A stretch of DNA of 64,000 nt from JANSYL01 sp963921255 (GCA_963921255.3 CAWUEW020000003.1:124001-188000); one strand, 5' to 3'; positions 1 through 9,207 are shown, counted from the first letter of the stretch. Notes: a model not told the origin generated them from the letters alone. Numbers and translations are program-made.

Positions 1-2066
1 GCGGTAATTCCCCGCCGAAAACGGGGTGGACCCGCAGAGAAACTCGCAGCTGGTCCGCCGTTCCACGAGGGTCTCCCCCCCGCAGCGCATCATCTGGTGG
101 TCACCGTAGCGCTGCCAGAAATCGAGGGCCTCCTGCCCCCATGTGCCCGCCATCCCGCGACGGGCTTCGGCCAGCACGGCGATGCGGTCCGCGATCGCGC
201 GGCGCATCTCCTCTTGTTCTTCCGCCTCGGCACCGGTCGCTTCCCCGATCCGGGACGCCAGGAAGATGGACTCCGGACTGGGCGGACCGCTTCCCGAAGT
301 GACAGCGACATTCGCGTCCATCCCGGGAACATAATAGACGTCGTCCCCGTTCCGCGCCGTTGCATAGCGGCGTTCCCGAAGGGCCTGCACCATTTGTTGA
401 AGCTCGGCATCCCCGTCCAGCAGGTCCGCGCCGCCCGATGTTGCGACGGCGGTCTCCGCCACCACCAGCGCCACGTGGCGCGCGGCCTGCGCCCGGTATG
501 TGTCAAGCGCGGTGTCGAGGGTGGATTGCATGCGACAAATCGATTGGCAAAGCGACACCCCCCATTTGTTGAACGCGGGAGTGTCCGGCCTCAGCCCCGC
601 CCCCACGGCCCCTACACTTTGCAATTCCGCCTCCATGACCCTGATCTGCAGGAAGGCGTCAAAACAGGCGGCGCGAAGCTCTGGCAACAGGTTGGTGCAT
701 CCATGCACCGCGCGGTCCTGCTCGGTGAAAGCGAAGGCGCCCTGTGCGGGCGGACCGGCCGGTTCGGGGTCCGTGACCGAGGAAACCCGCGGCGCCTCCG
801 GCGCGTCCTCGGGGGTGCACACCGGCCGCACCCACCGCACATCCAGCCCCAGCCCAAGAAACAAGGCGCGGTCCGCGTTTCTGCGCATTTCCTCGCCATC
901 AAGGATGGGACGCTGTATCACGTCCCTCGGACTGGGCGATACGATCACCTGCGGGACCTCGGGCACGTTGAGCGGCGTGAGTGCGCAGCGCGTCCAGACG
1001 CAATTATCAAGCATGATAAGGGCCTCGTAGCCCTGACGCACGATGTCCCGCGCCGCGTCGGCCTGCACACGCATGGCCAACACCCGCTCGAAAAACGCGT
1101 CGGCCTCCGTTCGCTCGCGACCGGCGACCTCCCGCAGCGCCTGCACCTCGGCCTCGCGTCGGGCCATCTCCCGCAACGCCACATCCCGCAATTCTCGACC
1201 AAGGAGGGCAACGAGGTTGGCCGAGAGCTTCGCCCGCTGCGCTCTGATCTCACTTAGATTTTCTGGCGCCAGATCTGCGAGGCGGTTCTGGGCCTCCAGT
1301 GCCTCGCCGATATTGTTGAGGTTCGACTTGGTCGTTCCGATCCGGTCGTAGGTTCCGACCACCGGCGTCAGACTGACCGTCTCGCGGAAGGCGACACTTT
1401 CGGCGGCGGTGCGATAGTAGACATCGCTGTCCTGCAACAGCCCCAGAAGATCCCGCGCAATCTCGTCAGCGGCACTGACCTGTCGAAGGACCCTGAAACG
1501 ACCCGCGTCAATGCTCATCCCGTCCCGCACGTCCAGCAGCAGGATGTTCATCTGGATGACAAGGGCGCTGATGCGCAGCACGCTGGATTGCCAGAACGCA
1601 ATGTTCGCGGCCTGGTCGACGGTGTCCTGGGCGATGTTCGCCTCCTCGTGAAACCGCGTCATCAGGTCGATCGAAAGACCGTGCAGGTGATCCATCCCCG
1701 AGGCGAACACATCCATCCGCGTGATGAACTCGGCCAGCTCCCGCGCGGACCGGGCGGCGGCAGCGCAATCGAAATCCGGGCAGGCCCCCGCCCTGCACTC
1801 CTCGGCGGACTGCCGCACCCCGACCATGCTGGCCCGAAGCGCGCGCATGTCGAAGACATCAATGTAGTCAAAAAGGGCGCCGTAGCGATCAATCTCGGCC
1901 CGCAGGCGCGCCTCGTCCGTCGTCGGATCCGCCTGCGCCACCGCCGTGCCCGCCTGAAGGCCGAGGAAAAGACACAGCACCAAAAGCGCCCAAAGGCCTG
2001 CCCACCAGTGCCGCGCGCGCCGGCGCTTGGCGTGTGTGATCGTGACCCCCTGCTGCGTGCCAGCCA
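1..2066 (-). CDS. Large secreted protein of unknown function (C-terminus beyond the window)
   Basis: I do not recognise the family. An uninterrupted reading frame runs from an ATG at 2066 off the left edge (688 complete codons, no stop). A purine-rich ribosome-binding site (AGGGGG) lies about 9 nt upstream. The N-terminus is basic, followed by a hydrophobic segment at about residues 22-44 ending in an Ala-rich stretch, which fits a signal peptide or a single membrane anchor. The rest is rich in Ala, Arg, Glu and Leu with long helical stretches (about 270-345 has the look of a coiled coil). There are scattered cysteines, often in pairs (for example the ECRAGAC cluster near residue 90), which suggests disulfides in the periplasm. 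The frames on the opposite strand here are low-complexity shadows. The neighbouring LysR gene is separated by 343 bp and is probably unrelated. Existence of the gene is well supported; its function is unknown. Confidence 0.75.
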
Positions 2067-2409
2067 TCCCAATGCCCCCTGCTGATCTGAGGCGAGCATA
2101 GCAAGGGTTGCGCGCCCCGGGCAAACCGCCCGGGTACGCCACAGATTCCGACCGGCCGCACCAGCCGTGACGGCGCGCATGGCGGACGGGACGCAGCGCC
2201 AACACCAGCGCCCGATCGCATCGCCGCCCCACCAGCACGCACGGCCCAAAGCGGTCAATTGGATCGAGGTGCAGCGAAGCGCGACATTGAGGCCAAAGTA
2301 CCAGATGCTGTACACTACACATATGACCGCTTGTGCTCATCAAACAATCTCGGCGAATTCTACCGCATTCAATGTCATTGACCCATTCGCTTCTTCCAAA
2401 GTGGAAGTT
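2067..2409. other. Gene-free spacer
   Basis: This 343-bp stretch lies upstream of the large secreted protein (which reads leftward) and downstream of the LysR gene. I see no credible coding frame, tRNA or strong terminator. It should contain the promoter of the secreted protein. From about 2290 rightward the base composition becomes clearly more AT-rich than the flanking sequence, which marks the left edge of the atypical LysR module. Confidence 0.5.
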
Positions 2410-3312
2410 TCACGATTGATCCTGCTGTTTCCGCAAATCGACTGGGAGCCTTTCCGAAAGAAATTCGACAAGGTCGCGCGCCGGACTCAGAGTCGGCCGG
2501 TCGCTTGCATATATCGCTCGCACTGGAAGCGAGCTGGCTTGCCAGTCTGGGGCGGCATTTACCAGTTCAGCATCATTGACTGGCGGTCGACGTTCGAAAT
2601 CGAAGACCGGAGCAACGGCACGGCCAGTCAGCAGTAGTCCATTGAGCAGCTGGGTGTTATTAACGATGATCGACGCCTCGGAACCAAGCGTCACAACTTC
2701 CCCGCTCTTCTTATGTGTCCAAGGGAACCCCCTCTGCATGGCAAATGGAACTACGAGTGGAAGGTTTCGCAAATCTTCGGCCGTTTGCGCGCGCGGGAAC
2801 GCGCCGGAAACCATCGCCAGATAGCCCGTGACTTCGCATAGCAGACGCGCAATTCGCATGTCCTGTTCGGGACCGCCAATTCTGATAAACAGGTCCGCAT
2901 TTGTCTCTGCGCGAATTTGGTGATCGTCCCGCACTTCGAGGACGAGACGCGTCTTGTCGTTTTGGGCCTGCCAATCCATCATGGCTTTCGCGAAGAAAGA
3001 CGTCACAAGTGCAGACGGTAGGCTCACCCTGATTTCCGACGGGTGGCTTTTGTCGAGAAGAGATATTCCGCGGTCGAAACTCTCGACCATATCGCGAAAA
3101 TGAGGAAGAATCGCCTCTGCTGCTTTTGTGAGCTGGAGCTTGCGCGTGGACCGGTACAGTAATGCAGTACCAAGCTCAGACTCGAGGTCGGTAACGCCTT
3201 GGCTGACTTGCGCTGGTGATAGTCCAAGCTTGCGCCCGGCCGCTCGAAATCCCCCTTCATCGGCGACGGTTGTGAATACCGTTGCGAGACGCATTTTTCG
3301 AGGTATAGACAT
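2410..3312 (-). CDS. LysR-family transcriptional regulator
   Basis: The 300-residue product has the family's usual length. Residues 1-60 form the LysR winged helix-turn-helix (AAGRKLGLSPAQVSQGVTDL recognition region). The remainder is the periplasmic-binding-protein-like effector domain. The ATG at 3312 was chosen because it gives the canonical LysR N-terminus; the open frame continues to 4032, but that extension runs antisense through the neighbouring gene and carries no LysR similarity. It is divergent from the secreted-protein gene at 3406, and a short shared promoter region with inverted repeats lies between them, so regulation of that gene and autoregulation are the natural inference. 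Its composition is more AT-rich than most of the window, which suggests acquisition. The effector is unknown. Confidence 0.9.
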   Translation of the reverse strand: MSIPRKMRLATVFTTVADEGGFRAAGRKLGLSPAQVSQGVTDLESELGTALLYRSTRKLQLTKAAEAILPHFRDMVESFDRGISLLDKSHPSEIRVSLPSALVTSFFAKAMMDWQAQNDKTRLVLEVRDDHQIRAETNADLFIRIGGPEQDMRIARLLCEVTGYLAMVSGAFPRAQTAEDLRNLPLVVPFAMQRGFPWTHKKSGEVVTLGSEASIIVNNTQLLNGLLLTGRAVAPVFDFERRPPVNDAELVNAAPDWQASSLPVRAIYASDRPTLSPARDLVEFLSERLPVDLRKQQDQS

Positions 3313-3336
3313 TGTTTTCCAAACAATTTCGTTTGG
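3312..3336. promoter_or_regulatory. Candidate LysR operator: two interlocked inverted repeats
   Basis: Seen in the sequence: TTGTTT (3312-3317) is inverted as AAACAA (3321-3326), and CCAAAC (3319-3324) is inverted as GTTTGG (3331-3336). The first overlaps the LysR start codon. LysR regulators usually bind interrupted dyads between divergent genes and often autoregulate. That these dyads are the operator is inference. Confidence 0.45.
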
Positions 3337-3405
3337 TAAGCCGGTATAGTCGGCTCTTTCCTCCGTGGCTAGGTGGTAATGCATACCGACACAGGGAGAC
3401 TTTTC

Positions 3406-4125
3406 ATGCTTCGAATTCTTGGGCTTACCGTGGCCGCAGGGGCCTTGTCCGCGTCGATGGCGACGGCAGATTCCGATGCAGTGTACACATTGAGCGTTCA
3501 AACCGTTCCGGACGGTGCCGCGAGCCAAACGGCCGTGACGCGCGCTGGCTTTTTGGACCTGATCTATGACCAAGACGGCCTGCAAGGCGACAACAATTTC
3601 TTGTCGTTCTTCACCTTTCCCCAGCCGTCGCCCCAATCTGTCATCGTTGGCTTCACTGAATGGGAAAACGGTGCGGCACTTGCCAACGCACAAGGGAACG
3701 TCATGAGCAATCCGGCCGCAGGGGCATACATGCAAACGGTCGAGATGCAGGCGTTGTTGGCATTGATGACCGAAGACGGCGAAGACTTTGATTTGGACCA
3801 GTATCTTACTGACCCAAACACAGTTGTCGAATTCGCGGTCCGCCGTCCCAGAGAAGGCATGGAAGACACCTTTCTGGAAACTCGGGAAGCGTTCTTCAAC
3901 TCCGTAGCCGAGCAACCGGGACATTTGTTTTCGCGAGAGTTTGTGATGCCGGAAGGGGCAGCCGAGTTGATCGGCGAAGGAAGTGGCTGGACGGCTGTAT
4001 TGATAGGGTGGGACAGCGCCGCCGCTTATCAAGCGACCCTTGGGACCTTGTCACAGCAGCCTGAGATGGGTGCGTTCCAAGGCACAATCGAGACGCTGCT
4101 CTATCACGCAACTGTTCCACAGTAG
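3406..4125 (+). CDS. Secreted protein of unknown function with two ABM-like halves
   Basis: The 239-residue product begins with a signal peptide (MLRILGLTVAAGALSASMATA, cleavage probably after Ala near residue 21). The ATG at 3406 has GGGAG 7 nt upstream; in-frame codons further upstream lack this. The mature part seems to contain two related segments, each with a strand-helix pattern that ends in phrases such as VGFTEWENGAAL and VLIGWDSAAAY. These resemble the dimeric alpha/beta-barrel (antibiotic biosynthesis monooxygenase-like) fold, but I cannot confirm homology. It is divergent from the LysR gene and probably controlled by it. Codon use is AT-richer than in neighbouring genes. Location is probably periplasmic; the substrate is unknown. 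Confidence 0.75.
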   Translation: MLRILGLTVAAGALSASMATADSDAVYTLSVQTVPDGAASQTAVTRAGFLDLIYDQDGLQGDNNFLSFFTFPQPSPQSVIVGFTEWENGAALANAQGNVMSNPAAGAYMQTVEMQALLALMTEDGEDFDLDQYLTDPNTVVEFAVRRPREGMEDTFLETREAFFNSVAEQPGHLFSREFVMPEGAAELIGEGSGWTAVLIGWDSAAAYQATLGTLSQQPEMGAFQGTIETLLYHATVPQ

Positions 4126-4590
4126 CCGATCAAGCCCGCTAATCCGAGCGTTCCTGTGAACCGGCGGCGATCTCTGTATCCGCCAGTCATCCTCTCAGCG
4201 GGCGTTGAAGCATTTTCAAGCATTGATTTGGGCCGACTTTGCGTCCCAGATCTAGTTCACCCCAGAAGCTGCCGTTCAAAATAATACATGAACGGCAGCT
4301 TTGTCCCGCGTGGCGGACGTCGACGGTTGGCGTCGGGCGCAACCGCGTCCGGGTCGCCCGGTCGACTGCATCGACGCCATTTCACACTCGACTCGGCGCG
4401 CTTGCATTGACCATGGGTGCTGAGGATCGCGCGTCTGGCTGTCCGTGCTGAGTCATGCCTGCGCCAAGTCCCCACCCAAAGGTTAGCGCGTCGGGGTCCA
4501 TTGGCGAAACCAACGGCTTAGAGCCATGCTCACCTGTGAGCAGCCCCGCCGCCCCTATACAGGCCCCCCGCGACCCACTAGCGTCGCGCC
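4126..4590. other. Gene-free region with a possible sequence relic
   Basis: This 465-bp stretch lies between the secreted protein and the MFS transporter. The short open frames on either strand (for example 4239-4451 and 4257-4475) have low-complexity Arg/Ser-rich products with no recognisable start signals, so I do not call genes. It holds a perfect 12-bp inverted repeat (see separate entry). The composition returns to high GC after about 4310, which may mark the right border of an inserted segment. Confidence 0.45.
4267..4300. repeat. Perfect 12-bp inverted repeat, 10-nt loop
   Basis: The arms AGCTGCCGTTCA (4267-4278) and TGAACGGCAGCT (4289-4300) are exactly complementary, with an AT-rich loop between them. 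It lies 141 bp after the stop of the secreted-protein gene. No T-run follows (TTGTCCC), so it is not a classical terminator. It could be a hairpin at an mRNA 3' end, or part of a degenerate dispersed repeat. Confidence 0.6.
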
Positions 4591-5817
4591 ATGACCTCCG
4601 CCGTGCTCGACAGTCGCGTTTCCTGGCAGCGCCTCGCCCTGTCCCTGACCGTGTCCCTGATCGGGAATGTCGGGATGTGGGCGATCATCGTTGTGCTGCC
4701 AGCGATCCAGGCCGAGTTCGGAACCGACCGCGCCGATGCCAGCCTGCCCTACACCGCGACGATGGCAGGCTTCGCGCTTGGGAACTACTTCATCGGGCGG
4801 GCGGTCGACCGGTTCGGGGTGGCGATTTCCCTCGTTGCCTCGGCCGTCCTGATCGCCCTCGGCTTCGTCGGATCGGCCTATGCCCCCAACATCGCGGTTC
4901 TGGCCGCGCTCCAGTTCTTCGTGGGCTTCGGGACAGCGGCCAGTTTCGGCCCCCTCATCGCCGATGTCAGCCAGTGGTTCCTGAAACGCCGCGGGATCGC
5001 GGTGGCCATCATCGCGTCGGGAAACTACCTCGCCGGGGCCATCTGGCCGCTGATCCTGGCCGATATTCTGGCCGGTCCCGGCTGGCTCGTCGCGTTCCTG
5101 ATCCTCGCGGGGGCGGCGGCCTTCGTGATGATCCCGCTGGCGCTGCTGCTGCGCCGGCCGTTGCCCGCGGATGCGCTGCAGGCCTCGGAAGTCGCCGCCA
5201 GCCTGCGGGCGCGCAGCGTGAACCTGTCGCCCCGGACCCTGACCCTTCTCCTGGCGTTGGCCGGGATCGGCTGCTGCGTGGCCATGTCCATGCCGCAGGT
5301 CCATATCGTGGCGCTCTGTGTGGATCTGGGCTACGGGCCCGCTGTCGGGGCCGAGATGCTGTCGCTGATGCTGATGGGCGGGGTGGCGTCGCGGGTGGTG
5401 TCCGGTCTTCTGGCCGACAAGATCGGCGGGGTCTGGACATTGCTGATCGGCTCGACCCTGCAAATGCTGGCGCTTGTGCTCTACCTGCCGACCAGCGGGC
5501 TGACCTCGCTGTATATGGTCAGCCTGGTTTTCGGCCTGAGCCAAGGGGGGATCGTGCCCTCCTACGCCGTGATCGTGCGCGAATACATGCCCGCGAAGGA
5601 GGCCGGCGCACGTGTCGGGCTGGTCATCATGGCGACGATTGTCGGCATGGCGCTTGGCGGGTGGATGTCGGGCTGGATCTACGATCTGACCGGCAGCTAC
5701 CAGTGGGCCTTCCTGAATGGGATCGCCTTCAACCTGCTCAACATCGCGATCATGCTGATGATCCTGTTCCGTTCGACCCCGCGGCGCGACCGGCCCGGCA
5801 TGGCTCAGGCCGCCTGA
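4591..5817 (+). CDS. MFS transporter
   Basis: The 408-residue product is a 12-helix major facilitator superfamily permease of the usual length. Hydrophobic segments alternate throughout. The loop between helices 2 and 3 carries the motif-A-like IGRAVDRFG, repeated in the second half as SGLLADKIGG; both are typical of MFS duplicated halves. The overall pattern (WFLKRRGIAVAIIASG after helix 4) resembles the monocarboxylate/oxalate:formate-antiporter-like branch, so a small organic anion is a reasonable but unproven substrate. No clear Shine-Dalgarno is seen upstream of the ATG. It converges with the redox-protein operon downstream, leaving only 10 bp between stops. Confidence 0.88.
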   Translation: MTSAVLDSRVSWQRLALSLTVSLIGNVGMWAIIVVLPAIQAEFGTDRADASLPYTATMAGFALGNYFIGRAVDRFGVAISLVASAVLIALGFVGSAYAPNIAVLAALQFFVGFGTAASFGPLIADVSQWFLKRRGIAVAIIASGNYLAGAIWPLILADILAGPGWLVAFLILAGAAAFVMIPLALLLRRPLPADALQASEVAASLRARSVNLSPRTLTLLLALAGIGCCVAMSMPQVHIVALCVDLGYGPAVGAEMLSLMLMGGVASRVVSGLLADKIGGVWTLLIGSTLQMLALVLYLPTSGLTSLYMVSLVFGLSQGGIVPSYAVIVREYMPAKEAGARVGLVIMATIVGMALGGWMSGWIYDLTGSYQWAFLNGIAFNLLNIAIMLMILFRSTPRRDRPGMAQAA

Positions 5818-5827
5818 GGCGGGGCGG

Positions 5828-7447
5828 TCAGTCGTTCAGGAACTCCCACACGCGGCTGATGACAACCGAGCCTTCGCCCACCGCACTGGCCACGCGCTTG
5901 ACCGACCCGGCCCGGACATCGCCCACGGCGAAGATCCCGGGATAAGAGGTGGCGTAGGCCGAATGCGCCCCGGCGGTCTCTCCGGTTTCAACAAAGCCCT
6001 TTCCGTCCAACTGCACGTAGCCAGACAGCCACTCGGTGTTCGGGGCGGCGCCGACCATGATGAACACCGCGCGGGTGTTCAGATGCCATTCCTGACCTTC
6101 GATCTTGTTTCGGATCGTGATGCCCGAAAGCTGATCGTCGCCATGCAGCGCCGTCATCTCGGTCCGGTAGTGGATCGTGATGCGGGGATGCGCCTCGAGC
6201 CGTGAACTGAGGTAGGAGGACATGGAGGCCGCAAGCGAGTCGCCCCGGACCAGCACATGCACATGCTTCGAGGTGCGGGCCATGAACATCGCGGCTTGCC
6301 CGGCCGAGTTGCCGCCGCCGATCACGGCGACCTCGGTTTGGCGGCAATAGCGCGCCTCGACATCGGTGGCCGCGTAGTAAAGCCCGGCGCTTTCAAAATG
6401 CTCCAGCCGGTCGATCGGCAGCTTGCGATACTGCACCCCGGTGGCCACGACGAGCGCGCGGGCGCACACCAACGTGCCATCGTCCAGCGTGACGCAGAAC
6501 AGCCCGTCCTCGCGTTTGTCGAGGACCACCGCGCGGCGCGGGACGGCAAACTTGGTGCCGAATTTCATGGCCTGCACTTCGCCGCGCCAGCACAGGTCGG
6601 CCCCGGAAATGCCGGTGGGGAAGCCCATGTAGTTTTCGATGCGGCTGGAGGTGCCGGCCTGTCCGCCGATCGCCATGTCTTCCAACACCAGCGCCGACAT
6701 GCCTTCGGAGCCGGCATAGACCGCGGCGGCGACACCGGCCGGTCCTCCCCCCACGATGAGAACGTCAAACACCTCATCTTCGCCAATCGACAGGTCCAGC
6801 CCAAGCCGGTTGGCGATCTTGCGGGGTGTCGGGTCCGGGACGACCTCGGTCTTGCCGAAGATCACGGCGGGTTGGGCCTTGCCGATGTTGCATTGATGCG
6901 CGACGGCTTCGGCCTCGTGTTCGTCCAGCGTCAGGCTGCGTACTGGAATTCGGTTGCGCCCGGCAAAGCTGGCGATGGCGCGGATATTGCGGTCAACCTC
7001 GGCCCCGATCAGCGTCAGGCCCGAATTGCCGACCTCGAGCAGTCGGCGGCGCCGGGCGGATAGAACGGTGATGATGATGTCCGACATCTCGGGGATTTGG
7101 GACATCAGATCCAGCATCGCCGGCCGCGGCACGCACAGCAGCTTGGTGTCCTGCACCGCCCGCGCGCCGATGTGCAGCCGCGCCCCGGACAGGAACGAAA
7201 TCTCGCCAAAGAACTGCGTTGGCCCCAGGGTCGCGCCCTCGCCATACCGGCCACCGGTTTGCGGATCGACGGCCTCGACCTCGCCCTCGAGAACGTAGCA
7301 AAACCGGTCCATCGCTTCGCCGGGCTTGTAGATCACGCCGCCCGCGGGCACGTCTTCGATCGTGCCGATGCGGCGCATCGCGGTGATGTGCTCGTCATGG
7401 AGCGGGGTTCGCACCATCGTGCGAAGGTCTTCGGCAAGAGATTCCAT
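5828..7447 (-). CDS. Cyclic-nucleotide-binding, thioredoxin-reductase-like flavoprotein without CxxC
   Basis: The 539-residue protein has three parts. Residues 15-130 form a CRP/cNMP-binding fold (GEISFLSGARLHIGARA matches the phosphate-binding cassette region). Residues 143-220 look like a thioredoxin/glutaredoxin fold remnant: a cis-Pro-like AQPAVIF motif is present but no CxxC. Residues 228-539 match thioredoxin reductase, with the FAD motif IVGGGPAGVAAA, the NADPH motif VIGGGNSAGQAA and the C-terminal FAVGDVRAG. In thioredoxin reductases a CxxC sits between the two nucleotide motifs; here the position reads YYAATDVEA with no cysteine pair. It should still bind FAD and NADPH but cannot work as a normal disulfide reductase. 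It starts 3 nt after the chaC stop, with AGGAG upstream, as the last gene of the ycjX-ycjF-chaC operon. A ligand-gated redox sensor or oxidase role is inference. Confidence 0.85.
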   Translation of the reverse strand: MESLAEDLRTMVRTPLHDEHITAMRRIGTIEDVPAGGVIYKPGEAMDRFCYVLEGEVEAVDPQTGGRYGEGATLGPTQFFGEISFLSGARLHIGARAVQDTKLLCVPRPAMLDLMSQIPEMSDIIITVLSARRRRLLEVGNSGLTLIGAEVDRNIRAIASFAGRNRIPVRSLTLDEHEAEAVAHQCNIGKAQPAVIFGKTEVVPDPTPRKIANRLGLDLSIGEDEVFDVLIVGGGPAGVAAAVYAGSEGMSALVLEDMAIGGQAGTSSRIENYMGFPTGISGADLCWRGEVQAMKFGTKFAVPRRAVVLDKREDGLFCVTLDDGTLVCARALVVATGVQYRKLPIDRLEHFESAGLYYAATDVEARYCRQTEVAVIGGGNSAGQAAMFMARTSKHVHVLVRGDSLAASMSSYLSSRLEAHPRITIHYRTEMTALHGDDQLSGITIRNKIEGQEWHLNTRAVFIMVGAAPNTEWLSGYVQLDGKGFVETGETAGAHSAYATSYPGIFAVGDVRAGSVKRVASAVGEGSVVISRVWEFLND

Positions 7448-7450
7448 GGC

Positions 7451-8203
7451 TCATTGCTCCTTTCTGCGGGCGCGGTACGCATCGACATCGGCCAAGAGCG
7501 CATCCAGGTCCGGGTCTGGGATCGACATATCGTGAAGGTGGTCGACCACGTTGGTCAAATAGTCATAGCTGTGCCCAAGAAAACCCGTGCCGGTCGCCGC
7601 ATAGGCGATCTGTTCGGATCGGGTGATGTCGTGCGCGATGAGTTCGGCGTCATGATCGGCCACAAAGGTCAGTGCCTCGGTGCGCATCCCGTCGATCTCG
7701 ATCGGGATGAACCGAATGTGGTAACCGGGGCCGAGCAGTTCGCGGCGGCACAGGATCTCGGTCTCACGGTCGACGGTCTTGGCCGTCAGGCGAAAGGCCA
7801 GGCCGTGACAGCCATCGCCGTCATCCAGCGCCGCCATGAGGCCGGGGGCTTCCCGTGTGCCCCGTCCGCCGTAAATGTCCTTCAGGATAAAGCGCCGGGC
7901 ATGGTCGGGCGCAAAGGCGCGGCGCACGTCCGCGAACAGGAGGGCCGGATCCCAGATGAGCGAGCCGTAGCCGAACACCCAGATGTCCTGTCCGTCCCGA
8001 CCGGTGAGGGCCCCGCGGCGCAGGGCTTCACGCGTGGCGTCGTCGTGAAACGGGAATTCTTCAAGCCCGTGTTCCGCCAGGATCACGCGCAGCCGGTCCT
8101 TGGTGAACTCCCGGAAGAACGAGGTGTCGGCGGGCGTGATCTTGTCCCGCAGGTCGGGGTGATGGGCAAACGGGTCCGCCGCACCGGCGCGTGCGTCAGT
8201 CAT
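7451..8203 (-). CDS. chaC: ChaC-type glutathione-specific gamma-glutamylcyclotransferase
   Basis: The 250-residue product contains the diagnostic YGSLIWDPAL motif near residue 79 (substrate-binding loop of the gamma-glutamylcyclotransferase fold) and the downstream GLAFRLT segment typical of ChaC. ChaC enzymes cleave glutathione to 5-oxoproline and Cys-Gly in the cytoplasm. The N-terminal 65 residues before the motif form an extension that mentions no recognisable domain. The start ATG overlaps the ycjF stop (ATGA), so the two are translationally coupled. Its place next to a redox flavoprotein suggests a role in thiol homeostasis. Confidence 0.9.
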   Translation of the reverse strand: MTDARAGAADPFAHHPDLRDKITPADTSFFREFTKDRLRVILAEHGLEEFPFHDDATREALRRGALTGRDGQDIWVFGYGSLIWDPALLFADVRRAFAPDHARRFILKDIYGGRGTREAPGLMAALDDGDGCHGLAFRLTAKTVDRETEILCRRELLGPGYHIRFIPIEIDGMRTEALTFVADHDAELIAHDITRSEQIAYAATGTGFLGHSYDYLTNVVDHLHDMSIPDPDLDALLADVDAYRARRKEQ

Positions 8204-9207
8204 CCCTTGTCCTCTCCGCCGAACAGACCCGTCAGGGCACGGCGCACCATGCCGGTCACGCTTGGTTTGTGGTCTGCGCTGAAGGGCAGGGGGCGACAGA
8301 CCTCCATTGTCGCGACGCCGACGCGCGCGGTTAGCGCGCCGTTGACCACGCCTTCGCCAAACCGCCGGGAAATCTTGGACAGGACCGAGCCGCCCAGAAC
8401 CGAGCCGATCAGATCATCGCCCACCGCCACCGCGCCTGTGGCCACCAAATGCGTCATCACCGCTCGCGTCAGACGCCACGATCCCAAGGTGCCGGACCGT
8501 CCGCCATAGATCTCGGCAATGCGACGGATCATGCGGAGGTTGGCAAAAAGGGCCGTGACGATGTCGGCCAGGGCGATGGGCACAAGGGCGGTCACGGTCG
8601 CAACCTGCCGGGCGGCGGCTTCAACCTCGCGGGCGGCGGCGGCATCAAGCGGGCTCAGCAATTCGGTTTCCGCAAGGGCAAAAAGGCTGTCGGCCTCGAA
8701 CGCTTCGGCGCGGCGGCGGGCCAAGGCCTGTCGCCCGGAGGCCAACTGGGGGCGGGTTTTGTAGAGCGCGTCGAGCCGCAGCGCCACGTCGCGCGCGGCG
8801 GTGACATCGCCGCTGCTTTGGGCGGCCTCGGCCCGCTGGCGCAGATCGTCGATGCGGGACAGCCGCGAGATGGCCGCGGCCTCCCGCAGCGCAAGGATGA
8901 GGAGGGTTGCCAGCACCACACCAACAAGGCCCGTGGCGATCCACCCAAGCGTTGGGTTGGCCGCAAGAAGCCCCGTGACGAAGTTCCAGGCCGCAAGCGA
9001 GGTGGCAAACCCGATCAGCGCCACCAGCGCCGCCCAGAACAGGCGGGCCACCCGGTTGGGCTTGGCGGCCCCCAGGGTTGCGGCGACCTGCATCGCGTGG
9101 CCCTGCGGGAGGGGCGTGTTGACATCCGCCACCGGCGGCGCGGCATCCGGCCCTTGTGCGGGCGCGTCATCCAGTTCGATCAGAACCGGCCCTTTGCGGT
9201 CTGTCAT
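8200..9207 (-). CDS. YcjF/UPF0283-family inner-membrane protein
   Basis: The 335-residue product matches the TIGR01620/UPF0283 (YcjF) type. It has an acidic, Pro-rich N-terminus, two membrane helices at about residues 54-75 and 87-107 separated by a short loop, a helical central region and a second hydrophobic region (about 200-260). YcjF proteins are usually encoded directly after the GTPase YcjX, as here (ATGA overlap with the upstream stop). In proteobacteria the pair belongs to envelope or phage-shock-type stress circuits; the molecular role is not settled. Confidence 0.85.
   Translation of the reverse strand: MTDRKGPVLIELDDAPAQGPDAAPPVADVNTPLPQGHAMQVAATLGAAKPNRVARLFWAALVALIGFATSLAAWNFVTGLLAANPTLGWIATGLVGVVLATLLILALREAAAISRLSRIDDLRQRAEAAQSSGDVTAARDVALRLDALYKTRPQLASGRQALARRRAEAFEADSLFALAETELLSPLDAAAAREVEAAARQVATVTALVPIALADIVTALFANLRMIRRIAEIYGGRSGTLGSWRLTRAVMTHLVATGAVAVGDDLIGSVLGGSVLSKISRRFGEGVVNGALTARVGVATMEVCRPLPFSADHKPSVTGMVRRALTGLFGGEDKG

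Noticed and set aside
3313..4032. N-terminal extension of the LysR gene to 4032
   Set aside because: It runs antisense through the secreted-protein gene, adds over 200 residues without similarity, and the ATG at 3312 gives the canonical LysR start.
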